Assembly: GCA_000433015.1 (NCBI GenBank)
Contig: HF998022.1
Span: 1 to 54,807 of the forward strand
DNA length: 54,807 nt
Direction: 5' to 3'
Source: Firmicutes bacterium CAG:631
GTDB lineage: Bacteria; Bacillota_I; Bacilli_A; RFN20; CAG-631
Shown: positions 34,646-41,863 of the stretch, piece after piece
How the letters are laid out: each line of letters starts with the position of its first letter
Position numbering within the stretch: the stretch's first letter is position 1
Notes under the pieces: generated by a model
Database searches by the model: none
Told to the model about the DNA's origin: nothing
The model's input: only the letters and a program-made list of their open reading frames with translations
Program-made: the position numbers and the translations under genes

Positions 34646-36847
34646 TTATAGCAATTTATACGTATTGATATCAATGAGTAAACTACACTTTTTTGAAGTT
34701 AATTCTTTTTTAAATTGTTCAACAATTTGATGTAAAACTTGAATCATGAGTTCTTGATTTTTACTTTTCATTAAAATGCGAACTTTGTATTTTAAATTTT
34801 CTTTATAAATATAGGGAAAAGAAGGGCCAAGTAATTCAAAATCAGTGTTTGTTTTTAAATAATCAGCAATTTGGTCAGCAATTAACAAAGCATTTTCTGG
34901 TTTTTCACAAAGAAGTGTTAATGCGTTTAAATAGGAAAAGGGTGGGTAATTTCTACGATGACGGAAGGCCATATCATGTTTAAAGAAATTTTGATAATCA
35001 TGTTTTGCTGCAAATTGAATCGCATAATGATCAGGATTATAAGTTTGAATAATGACCTTTCCTTCTTTTTGTCCTCGTCCAGCTCTACCTGCAACTTGAG
35101 ACAATAACTCAAAAGTAAATTCATTACTTCTAAAATCAGCAACGGCCAAAGTAATATCGCTATCTATGACACCAACTAAAGTAACATCAGGAAAATCTAA
35201 TCCTTTGGCAACCATTTGTGTTCCAAGTAAAACGTTATAATCTTGTTCTTGAAATTGTTTTAATATTTTTAAATGCCCATGTTTGATTGTTGTAGTATCA
35301 TTGTCCATTCGAAGTAATTTTATTTGAGGATATTCTTTTAAAAGAACTTCTTCAATTTTTTGTGTTCCACTTCCCATAAATAAAAAATCATTTCCGTGAC
35401 ATTTAGGACAAATATGATCAAATTGAATTTCATAATTGCAATAATGACATTTGAATTTATCCCCTTTTTTATGATAACTCATCGAAACTTCACAATGGGG
35501 GCATTTAAATAAATAACCACAAGAACGACAAGAAACATAGGGAGAATAACCTCTACGATTTTGCAATAAAATCATTTTTTCTTTGTTTTCTAATCTTTTT
35601 TTGATTTCTAAATCTAAAGTTTTTGAAATCAAAGGGACACCTTCTACATATTCTTCTCGCATGTTTACAATTTGACAAGTTGGTAAAAGATGATGATTGG
35701 CTCTTGTCGTTAATGAAACATATCCATAAACGCCTTTTAAAGCACGAGCTTTGGATTCAAAACTAGGGGTTGCACTACCGAGTAAAACCTTACAATTCCA
35801 TTGATTCGCTCGTAAAATTGCAATTTCGCGAGCATGATAAGTAGGCATAGAATCTTGTTTGTAACTTGTAGATTGTTCTTCATCTAAAATGATAAGACCT
35901 AAATTAGTAAGTGGAGCAAAAATGGCACTTCTAGCGCCAATGACCACCTTTGCTTCTTTATTTTTAATTTTATCGTATTGTAATTTTTTTTCACTCGGTG
36001 TTAAATTCCCATGTAAAACGGCAATACTAGAAAACCAAGATTGAAAGCGTTCAATAATCATGGGTGTTAATGCAATTTCTGGAACTAAAATAATTGCTGT
36101 TTTTCCTTTTTTTAAATAATAATCGACTAAATGAAGATAAACTTCTGTTTTTCCACTTCCAGTAACTCCTTGTAAAAGAAGAACTCTTTTTTGACTATCA
36201 ATAATGGTTTGATACGCTTTTTGTTGTTCTTCATTAAGGGTGCTTTTTTGAAAAGATGCAGAATACGCGTTTAAATAATCATTTTTAATTTCTTCATCTT
36301 GAATTTTTAAAAATCCAAGTTGATTTAATTTTTTGATAATCGAATGATTTTTAAAATCTTTTAAATAAGTGGCAGGAGAGAGACAAATTTCTTGATAAAC
36401 TTGCTTTTGTCTTTTTGTCAATAAAGAAGAATCCAAATCGAAAACAGGAATAAGTTTTTTAATGATTCGACCTTTCGTTTTTTGATGTAAACTTGTACTT
36501 TGAGGTTTATAAGCGGTTGGTAAAATCGTTTGGATACAACTCATAAGAGGAGTCACATATTGGTAAGACATTTCTTTGGCCAGTTTTAGCAAGTCATCTT
36601 CAATAATGGGACTTTCATCAATTACTTGTTCAATAAACTTATATTGAAAACCATCACGATTAGATAATTGTTCCAAGTTTAGGGAAGTTTTTTCAACTTC
36701 TATTACTAATCCGATAATTTTTTGCACGCCAAAAGAAACAAAAACACGATAACCCACGTCCACTTTTGTTTCATCATTGGCTAAATAAGAAAAGGAAGTA
36801 TCTAAAGATAAAGACCGGTGTTCCATTAAAACTTTTAAAATCTTCAT
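34646..36847 (-). CDS. priA: Primosomal helicase PriA
   Basis: A 733-residue superfamily 2 DNA helicase that reloads the replication fork. It has the N-terminal 3'BD domain (SLSLDTSFSYLANDETKVDVGYRVFV-like start), Walker A GVTGSGKTEVY, DEEQ box (LDEEQSTS), and the zinc-binding Cys clusters CRSCGYLFKCPHC and CHYCNYEI with CPKC. Motif VI appears as QVAGRAGRG. The ATG at 36847 with AAAGGAAG upstream is preferred over a GTG nine bases earlier. It follows gmk; rpoZ and coaBC, usually between the two, are absent. Confidence 0.97.
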   Translation of the reverse strand: MKILKVLMEHRSLSLDTSFSYLANDETKVDVGYRVFVSFGVQKIIGLVIEVEKTSLNLEQLSNRDGFQYKFIEQVIDESPIIEDDLLKLAKEMSYQYVTPLMSCIQTILPTAYKPQSTSLHQKTKGRIIKKLIPVFDLDSSLLTKRQKQVYQEICLSPATYLKDFKNHSIIKKLNQLGFLKIQDEEIKNDYLNAYSASFQKSTLNEEQQKAYQTIIDSQKRVLLLQGVTGSGKTEVYLHLVDYYLKKGKTAIILVPEIALTPMIIERFQSWFSSIAVLHGNLTPSEKKLQYDKIKNKEAKVVIGARSAIFAPLTNLGLIILDEEQSTSYKQDSMPTYHAREIAILRANQWNCKVLLGSATPSFESKARALKGVYGYVSLTTRANHHLLPTCQIVNMREEYVEGVPLISKTLDLEIKKRLENKEKMILLQNRRGYSPYVSCRSCGYLFKCPHCEVSMSYHKKGDKFKCHYCNYEIQFDHICPKCHGNDFLFMGSGTQKIEEVLLKEYPQIKLLRMDNDTTTIKHGHLKILKQFQEQDYNVLLGTQMVAKGLDFPDVTLVGVIDSDITLAVADFRSNEFTFELLSQVAGRAGRGQKEGKVIIQTYNPDHYAIQFAAKHDYQNFFKHDMAFRHRRNYPPFSYLNALTLLCEKPENALLIADQIADYLKTNTDFELLGPSFPYIYKENLKYKVRILMKSKNQELMIQVLHQIVEQFKKELTSKKCSLLIDINTYKLL

Positions 36848-36874
36848 GTGCTCCACTTCCTTTGTTGATTCTAT

Positions 36875-37444
36875 TTATAGGGTGTTTCCGTAATGTGTAA
36901 TAATGTTTGCAATTTCTTCGCTTGTTTTGGATATGGTATTATTGATAACAACATATTTATAATCGTTTTGCAATTTCATTTCTCTTTTGGCTTTATTTAA
37001 ACGTTGTTGTATAATTTCTTCGGGTTCACTACGACGACCACGAATTCGGTTTTCTAATTCTTCAAAACTTGGAGGAACCATAAAAATAGTAACAGCATCA
37101 GGACATTTTTGCATGACCTGTTTCGCTCCTTCAATTTCAATTTCTAATAAAACATTTTTCCCTTCATTTAAAAGTTTATCAACAAAAAATTTAGGAGTGC
37201 CATATTGATTGCCGACAAATTCTGCCCATTCCAATAATTCTCCGTTCTTTTTAGCGTTTTCAAATTCTTCTTTCGAAACAAAAAAGTAATCTTCACCATT
37301 TTTTTCATTTACTCTTGCTTTGCGGGTGGTCATTGAAATAGAATATGCTAAATTCAATTGAGGCATCGTCATAATTTTTTCACGAATTGTACCTTTTCCA
37401 ACACCACTTGGACCACTTAGAATAAATAAGGTTCCCTTTTTCAC
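36875..37444 (-). CDS. gmk: Guanylate kinase
   Basis: A 189-residue nucleotide kinase converting GMP to GDP with ATP. It has the P-loop LSGPSGVGKGT, the GMP-binding region (STTRKARVNEKNGEDYFF-like) and the LEIEIEGAKQV stretch, full length for the family. It is the first gene of the long minus-strand operon with a strong promoter upstream. GGAGGGGA precedes the ATG. Confidence 0.98.
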   Translation of the reverse strand: MKKGTLFILSGPSGVGKGTIREKIMTMPQLNLAYSISMTTRKARVNEKNGEDYFFVSKEEFENAKKNGELLEWAEFVGNQYGTPKFFVDKLLNEGKNVLLEIEIEGAKQVMQKCPDAVTIFMVPPSFEELENRIRGRRSEPEEIIQQRLNKAKREMKLQNDYKYVVINNTISKTSEEIANIITHYGNTL

Positions 37445-37486
37445 TTCAAATCCCCTCCAAAACGATTTAATAAAATGAATAGATAT

Positions 37487-37515
37487 ATTATACTAGATTT
37501 TATAAAAGGTTTCAA
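37487..37515 (-). promoter_or_regulatory. Sigma-A promoter of the gmk operon
   Basis: On the minus strand TTGAAA (37515-37510), a 17-bp spacer and TATAAT (37492-37487). This is close to consensus and drives the nine genes from gmk to the AAA ATPase. Confidence 0.85.
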
Positions 37516-37559
37516 TGCTTTAAATTTTCTAATAAAAAAGATAAAAAAAGATGTTAAAC

Positions 37560-37588
37560 TTGTAAAACTTTTTAAAACGAATTATGAT
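37560..37588 (+). promoter_or_regulatory. Sigma-A promoter of the DUF1848 gene
   Basis: TTGTAA (37560-37565), a 17-bp spacer and TATGAT (37583-37588), followed by AAAGGAG and the ATG at 37614. It is divergent from the gmk promoter, with 44 bp between the two -35 boxes. Confidence 0.7.
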
Positions 37589-37613
37589 AAAAAGAAACAA
37601 AGGAGAATAAAAG

Positions 37614-38566
37614 ATGATTTTAAATGTAGGAGCACGAACAGACATTGTTCAATATTTTTCCAAATGGTTCCTTTTAAGACTAAAAGAAGGATATGTTTAC
37701 ACACGAAATCCTCTTTTTTCTAATAAAGTGACAAGGTATGATCTTTCGCCCGATAAGATAGATGCAATTTTGTTTTGTTCCAAAAACTACCGACCACTTT
37801 TGTCTAATGTTAAAGAAATCGTCACTCATTATCGAACCTATTTTTATTATACAATTACGGCATATGGTAAAGATATCGAACCAAACGTTCCTTCAATTGA
37901 TGAAAGTATAGATACACTCATTGCCTTATCAAAAATTGTAGGGAAAGAAAAAATTGCTTGGCGATATGATCCAATCTTACTGACTCAAAAATATACTATA
38001 GCTAATCATTTAAAAACCTTTGATTATATGGCAAAAAAATTAGCTCCTTATATTGACCGTTGCATTTTTAGTTTTGTTGAAATGTATAAAAAATTAGAAA
38101 TCAATATGCCCGAATTGATTGTACTTTCGAATCAAGATAAAGAAGAATTGGCCAAGAGTTTGGGAATGATTGCTAAAAAATATGGAATCTGGCTTCAAAC
38201 TTGTGGAACGAATGGTGATTTTTCTCAATATGGAATTCATCCTTCAGGATGTGCCACATTAGAAATATTAGGAAAAGCTAATAGATGTCTTTTAAAAATG
38301 TCAAACACAAAGGATTACGCAAAGGATGTCATTGCATTGAAAGTCGCGATATTGGAGCTTATGATACATGTTTAAATGGCTGTAAATATTGTTATGCGAA
38401 TCAAAGCCCTCAAAAGGCTTATCAAAATTACAAGTTTCATGATCCTAAATCACCTTTACTTTTAGGACATTTAAAAAAAGAGGATATTCTTATTCAAGGA
38501 AACCAAAAAAGTTTTTTACAGTTAGAAGGACAGCAATGTAGTTTATTTGAAGAAGAAATCAAATAA
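37614..38566 (+). CDS. DUF1848 family protein split by a -1 frame change
   Basis: Two overlapping frames together give one DUF1848 protein. The first (37614-38375) supplies the N-terminal part: ARTDIVQYFSKWFLLRLKEGYVYTRNP, then the LSPDKIDAILFCSKNY pattern. It runs out of frame after residue 228. The -1 frame (open from 38285 to 38566) supplies the conserved Cys-rich C-terminus CHCIESRDIGAYDTCLNGCKYCYAN, which family members carry in one reading frame. The join falls in the 90 bp where both frames are open and coincides with T-TTA-AAA (38291-38297), a classic -1 slippery heptamer. The spliced product would be about 317 residues, near the family norm of about 300. It could be programmed frameshifting, a real inactivating deletion or a read error. 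The family may bind a metal or Fe-S cluster; its function is not established. Confidence 0.75.
38291..38297 (+). promoter_or_regulatory. Candidate -1 ribosomal frameshift site
   Basis: T-TTA-AAA in the zero frame fits X-XXY-YYZ. A slip back by one base continues as AAT-GTC into the Cys-rich frame. A TAG at 38282-38284 in the -1 frame means the change cannot occur earlier. I see no strong downstream hairpin. Confidence 0.45.
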
Positions 38567-38593
38567 AAAAGCAAAAAATAATGGAATCTATGG

Positions 38594-38599
38594 TAAAAT
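38594..38599 (+). promoter_or_regulatory. Extended -10 of rqcH
   Basis: TGG-TAAAAT at 38591-38599, 27 bp before the ATG. No -35 is apparent. Confidence 0.45.
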
Positions 38600-38626
38600 A
38601 ATAGTTACAAAAGAAAAGGTGATTTT

Positions 38627-40213
38627 ATGGCATTAGATTATTTAGCATTTCATCGCATTGTTCAACTTATTCAAAAAGAATTATTACAAGGGAAAATAAC
38701 AAAAATCTATCAAATTTCAAATGAAGAATTTTTATTTGAAATTCGAAATTATGGAAAAAACTATCATTTATTGATTAGCACTTATCCGACAATGCCTTAT
38801 ATTAATTTAATTGAAAATAAGCCCAAAACCATTTCTATTCATACTCCTTTGGTACTTTTATTACGCAAGCATTTAGAAAATGGTAAAATTATTCGTATTG
38901 AGCAACAAAATGATGATCGCATCGTTCTTTTTGAAATCTCATCTTTTGATGAATATTTTCAAAATTCAACGAAAAAACTTTATGTTGAATTAATTGGTCG
39001 CGCTTCTAATTTAATTTTAACAAACCAAGAAAATATGATTTTAGATTGCTTAAAAAAAATACCCGTTCAATATCAACAATTAAGGACACTTTTGCCGAAT
39101 GTTACTTATGTTTTGCCTGAAAAACCATTATTGCAAAAATTGCCTCAGTCGATAGAAAATGAATTGGAATTTAGGCAATGTACTTTACAAGAATTAAAAA
39201 ATTTTATTCACCAAAGTGAACAAATATATATTACTGAAAATGAAACAAAAAAAGATTTTCACTTTTTTCCTTTTTTATCTTTAAAAGGTAAAAGTCAAAA
39301 TTATCCATGGAATGTTGGAATTGAAACTTATTTTTCTTTATCTTTGCAATCTGAACGTCAACGACAAAGAATTGCTTCAGTAGATAAAGTGGTCAAATTA
39401 GAATTAAAGAAAAATAAAAAGAAATTAGATAAATTAGCACAAGATTTTCATCAAGCACAAAATGCCAAAGAATATCAATACTATGGGGATATGTTATTAA
39501 CTTATGGTCAAGAAATCCAAAAAATAACCAATCCCTTACCTCTTTATGATCCCGAAACTAATCAAATGGTTGCTATCCCGATGGATATTCGCTATAACCT
39601 TTTTAAAAATGCCTCATTATATTACAAAAAATATCAAAAAGCTAAAGTGGCTCAAGAAAAAATTCAACAACAAATTGCATTGACAAAAACACAAATTGAT
39701 TATTTAGAATCCATTGCTTTTTATATCAAAGAAGCAGATGAGATAAGTATGAAACAAATTGAAGAAGAATTGATAGAACAAGGTTTATTAAGAAAAAAAG
39801 CGAATTATTCTTCCAAAAATAAAAAGAAAATTGAAAAAAAATATATGCCTTTGCAATATCAGTTGGATGAAATCAAAATTGCAGTAGGAGAAAATAATTT
39901 ACAAAATGAATATTTAACTTTTAAAATGGCGCATAAAAATCATTATTTTTTTCATACCCAACAATTTCATGGTGCGCATGTAATAGTATTTACAGATACA
40001 TTAAATGAAAAGTTGATTCGTACAGCTGCAAATTTAGCTGCATTACACAGTGAAGCAAAAGACTCTTCTAGTGTTGCGATTGATTATACGCAGGTAAAAA
40101 ATGTAAAAAAAATTCCGGGTGGAAAACCCGGAAAGGTTCTAATCAATAAACAAAAAACGATTTATATTGATCCGAACGTAGAGTTATTAAAAGATTTAAA
40201 AATACTATCTTAA
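38627..40213 (+). CDS. rqcH: Ribosome quality-control factor RqcH (NFACT/Rqc2 family)
   Basis: A 528-residue protein that binds stalled 50S-peptidyl-tRNA complexes and adds C-terminal alanine tails to mark the nascent chain for degradation. The NFACT-N domain has the Asp97-Arg98 pair (NDDRIVLF), the residues required for tailing in Bacillus. A coiled-coil region (about 255-390) follows, then the NFACT-R domain with LIRTAANLAALHSEAKDSS and IPGGKPGKVLI. The DWFH-like start of NFACT-R reads HYFFH here, so that motif is altered. AAAAGGTGA precedes the ATG. Its stop overlaps the convergent CotD-like gene by 9 bp. Confidence 0.94.
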   Translation: MALDYLAFHRIVQLIQKELLQGKITKIYQISNEEFLFEIRNYGKNYHLLISTYPTMPYINLIENKPKTISIHTPLVLLLRKHLENGKIIRIEQQNDDRIVLFEISSFDEYFQNSTKKLYVELIGRASNLILTNQENMILDCLKKIPVQYQQLRTLLPNVTYVLPEKPLLQKLPQSIENELEFRQCTLQELKNFIHQSEQIYITENETKKDFHFFPFLSLKGKSQNYPWNVGIETYFSLSLQSERQRQRIASVDKVVKLELKKNKKKLDKLAQDFHQAQNAKEYQYYGDMLLTYGQEIQKITNPLPLYDPETNQMVAIPMDIRYNLFKNASLYYKKYQKAKVAQEKIQQQIALTKTQIDYLESIAFYIKEADEISMKQIEEELIEQGLLRKKANYSSKNKKKIEKKYMPLQYQLDEIKIAVGENNLQNEYLTFKMAHKNHYFFHTQQFHGAHVIVFTDTLNEKLIRTAANLAALHSEAKDSSSVAIDYTQVKNVKKIPGGKPGKVLINKQKTIYIDPNVELLKDLKILS

Positions 40214-40429
40214 CCCTTGTTGATTGTTGTTGCAACAAACATTTTCTTCACTCGTTGTTCTTACGATTTCATAACGATAGCATGGAACAAAATGATTGAC
40301 AACATGCGTTCTAATAGGGATGATTACTGGTTGATTGTAACGATGTGTGCAGTGAACAACACATACTCTTTCAGGACATACGATTGGTTGACATCCACAT
40401 GGATTAACGTTATTTACATTTGAATTCAT
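40205..40429 (-). CDS. CotD-like Cys/His-rich spore coat protein
   Basis: A 74-residue protein with seven Cys and several His. NPCGCQPIVCPERVCVVHC is followed by the repeated HVVNHFVPCYRYE-type segment. The pattern of PIV, C-x-HH-like pairs, Val-rich centre and a late CC resembles CotD, an inner spore coat protein of Bacillus. The match is by composition and spacing, so it is moderate. AAGGAGG lies 7 bp before the ATG, and a sigma-K-like promoter lies just before it. It is convergent with rqcH, overlapping by 9 bp. Confidence 0.65.
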   Translation of the reverse strand: MNSNVNNVNPCGCQPIVCPERVCVVHCTHRYNQPVIIPIRTHVVNHFVPCYRYEIVRTTSEENVCCNNNQQGLR

Positions 40430-40451
40430 TTCTTATCCTCCTTGTCTAATA

Positions 40452-40478
40452 TAACTTATGCGCAGTAAAGAAAATAGT
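40452..40478 (-). promoter_or_regulatory. Sigma-K-like promoter of the CotD-like gene
   Basis: On the minus strand AC (40478-40477), 16 bases, then CATA-AGT-TA (40460-40452). This fits AC-N16-CATA-N3-TA, the Bacillus mother-cell sigma-K consensus. The transcript would start near 40445, a few bases before the AAGGAGG (40443-40437). Confidence 0.6.
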
Positions 40479-40505
40479 TATAGATAAGAGCCTATATAGA
40501 ATTTG

Positions 40506-40536
40506 AAAAAAAGAGGGAACATTTCCCTCTTTTTTT
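40506..40536 (-). terminator. Terminator after the YjcZ-like genes
   Basis: GAGGGAA (40513-40519) pairs with TTCCCTC (40523-40529) around a 3-base loop, flanked by A- and T-runs on both sides. On the minus strand it lies 10 bp after the 24-residue micro-protein stop, and so separates those genes from the CotD-like gene. Confidence 0.85.
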
Positions 40537-40546
40537 GTGCTTTTTA

Positions 40547-40621
40547 TTAGAAAATCCAGCAAGCGCCGATGATTACAAGTAAAATGAATAGTACTAAAAA
40601 TAATGCATATTGTCCGCCCAT
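40547..40621 (-). CDS. YjcZ-type micro-protein (24 residues)
   Basis: A short frame with a strong start: GGGAGGATTACT then ATG at 40621. The product MGGQYALFLVLFILLVIIGACW-like sequence has the FxLVLFILLVIIG core typical of the YjcZ/sporulation small membrane proteins: a single hydrophobic helix after a short Gly/Gln-rich start. It lies 43 bp after a related 47-residue gene and before a terminator. Too short for standard gene finders, hence easily missed. A spore link is inferred from the family. Confidence 0.75.
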   Translation of the reverse strand: MGGQYALFLVLFILLVIIGACWIF

Positions 40622-40664
40622 AGTAATCCTCCCTTCCTACAACCATTTGATTTATATGAATCTA

Positions 40665-40808
40665 TTAGTATAGATAAATTGATCCGATAATAACTAGTAA
40701 AATAAATAATACTAGGATTAAAACAAAACTTGTTCCAGTTGTTCCACATCCACAAGTGTTAGTAACTGGTGTTGTTCCACATGGACAATTACAATTTTGA
40801 TTTGTCAT
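40665..40808 (-). CDS. YjcZ-type micro-protein with Cys-rich N-terminus (47 residues)
   Basis: The start is the ATG at 40808, with AAGGAGG 6 bp upstream. Residues 1-27 are polar and Cys/Thr/Asn-rich (CNCPCGTT and CGCGTT). Residues 28-47 form the same hydrophobic helix as the neighbour (FVLILVLFILLVIIGS). The shared C-terminal helix shows a local duplication with an added Cys-rich head. A CATAATATA stretch (minus strand, 40841-40833) lies upstream and resembles sporulation -10 elements, though no matching -35 is at the right distance. Confidence 0.75.
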   Translation of the reverse strand: MTNQNCNCPCGTTPVTNTCGCGTTGTSFVLILVLFILLVIIGSIYLY

Positions 40809-40873
40809 AGTAAACCTCCTTCGTTTCTACGATATATTATGTTAAAAAAGGAAGGTTTGACACAAAAAAAGGC

Positions 40874-40900
40874 AAAAAAAATACCCACATGAAGTGGGTA
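40874..40900 (-). terminator. Terminator of the HU-like gene
   Basis: TACCCAC (40882-40888) pairs with GTGGGTA (40894-40900) around 5 bases. On the minus strand it is followed by a long U-tract (A at 40874-40881). Confidence 0.9.
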
Positions 40901-40906
40901 CGAAAT

Positions 40907-41596
40907 TTATTTATCAAAAATAAAATTAAATGTTTCTTTTTCTTCGACAACTTTAATTGTTGTAGAATGTGGAGCGACGTCTCTTAGGCTATTTTTAACA
41001 ATTGCTAAACTAGCATCAACATCAACTTCGGATAATTCAGTTTTTTGCATTAGAACTTTTTTGATTTCGTTTTCAGTGTAAGATTGGTCTCCATATACCC
41101 AGACTAAATTTTCAAGTTCAACGACTGGAGTTGCCTCTACTTTTTCTTCTTCAACTGGAGCACTTTCTTCAACAACTTCTTCAACTGTAGTTTCTTCTTT
41201 TTCTTGTTCTTTTAAAGCAGCTTCTTTTGCTCTTTCTTCTTCCATTGCAGCTTCGGCGGCAGCAGTGACAGCAGCAGCAGCATCTAAAGCAGCATCAATG
41301 TTTTCGCCTTCGACTTCAATGGCCGTAGGTTTAGGTTGTAAAGCAAAATAAGGTTTAAAAGTGATGACATTGTGTTCAGGAACCGTTTCAACATTGCCAG
41401 TAACAAGGTTGATTTGTTCTTTTGGCATTGTTTTTCTTAATTTCATCACACCAAAACCAGAAATTTTAATGTTTTCAGTTGGAGAAATAGTGTTTTTTAA
41501 ATTATCAAAAACTAAATCATAATATTCTTTTGCATCTTTCTTGGAACAACCCAATTTTTCAACTAAAACGTTCACCCAATCTTTTTGTTTTAACAT
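40907..41596 (-). CDS. HU/IHF-like DNA-binding protein with acidic C-terminal extension
   Basis: The first 90 residues of this 229-residue protein look like a diverged HU/IHF domain (KQKDWVNVLVEKLGCSKKDAK, IKISGFGVMKLRKT, ITFKPYFALQ). The beta-arm is shortened and carries few positive residues. Residues about 95-165 are Ala/Glu-rich low complexity with a likely coiled coil (EAAMEEERAKEAALKEQEKE) and an acidic EEVVEESAPVEEEK segment. Residues about 168-229 form a second compact domain starting ENLVWVYGDQSYTE. The ATG at 41596 follows GGAGG; a frame extending to 41689 crosses the promoter and was rejected. Typical HU has 90 residues, so this is a fusion. DNA binding is expected but not certain. 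Confidence 0.78.
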   Translation of the reverse strand: MLKQKDWVNVLVEKLGCSKKDAKEYYDLVFDNLKNTISPTENIKISGFGVMKLRKTMPKEQINLVTGNVETVPEHNVITFKPYFALQPKPTAIEVEGENIDAALDAAAAVTAAAEAAMEEERAKEAALKEQEKEETTVEEVVEESAPVEEEKVEATPVVELENLVWVYGDQSYTENEIKKVLMQKTELSEVDVDASLAIVKNSLRDVAPHSTTIKVVEEKETFNFIFDK

Positions 41597-41618
41597 AATA
41601 CAGCCTCCATTCGATACT

Positions 41619-41647
41619 ATTATATCAAAAAACATTGTTTTGTCCAA
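41619..41647 (-). promoter_or_regulatory. Sigma-A promoter of the HU-like gene
   Basis: On the minus strand TTGGAC (41647-41642), 17 bp, TATAAT (41624-41619), then GGAGG before the ATG at 41596. Confidence 0.8.
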
Positions 41648-41747
41648 CAATTTTTTTATTTTAATGAAAAAAGAGTAAAAAAACGTCAATTTTTTTTGCT
41701 TGCGCTGAAATAAAGTTTGAAAATTTGCATTTGCAACATAATATTTT

Positions 41748-41777
41748 GGGAAGTATATATTATATATATAATTTCCC
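41748..41777. repeat. AT-rich inverted repeat between divergent promoters
   Basis: GGGAA (41748-41752) pairs with TTCCC (41773-41777). Between them lies an almost uninterrupted TATATA stretch that can fold on itself. A shorter inverted repeat TTGCA-TT-TGCAA lies at 41725-41736. The region is between the HU-like promoter (minus) and the PrsA-like promoter (plus). It could be an operator, a bent-DNA site or a terminator-like hairpin without a clear gene. Confidence 0.5.
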
Positions 41778-41798
41778 TTTTACTTTAAAAAATATGGG

Positions 41799-41827
41799 TT
41801 GAAATGTGAGGTTAATTAGTATATAAT
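41799..41827 (+). promoter_or_regulatory. Sigma-A promoter of the PrsA-like lipoprotein genes
   Basis: TTGAAA (41799-41804), a 17-bp spacer and TATAAT (41822-41827). A GGGAGG ribosome site precedes the ATG at 41864. Confidence 0.8.
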
Positions 41828-41863
41828 AATACGTGCGATGTAAAAAGGGAGGTCTTTTCATTT

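Noticed and set aside
37614..38375. Calling the DUF1848 gene a plain pseudogene
   Set aside because: The promoter, ribosome site and both coding halves are intact, and the only defect is at a canonical slippery site. Decay is possible but not shown.
38285..38566. Separate small Cys-rich protein starting at 38285
   Set aside because: It has no ribosome site, and its sequence is the expected C-terminus of the DUF1848 family. It is treated as part of the split gene.
40446..40646. 66-codon minus-strand frame
   Set aside because: It runs through a terminator and the sigma-K-like promoter, and overlaps the real YjcZ-type micro-gene in another frame with a better ribosome site.
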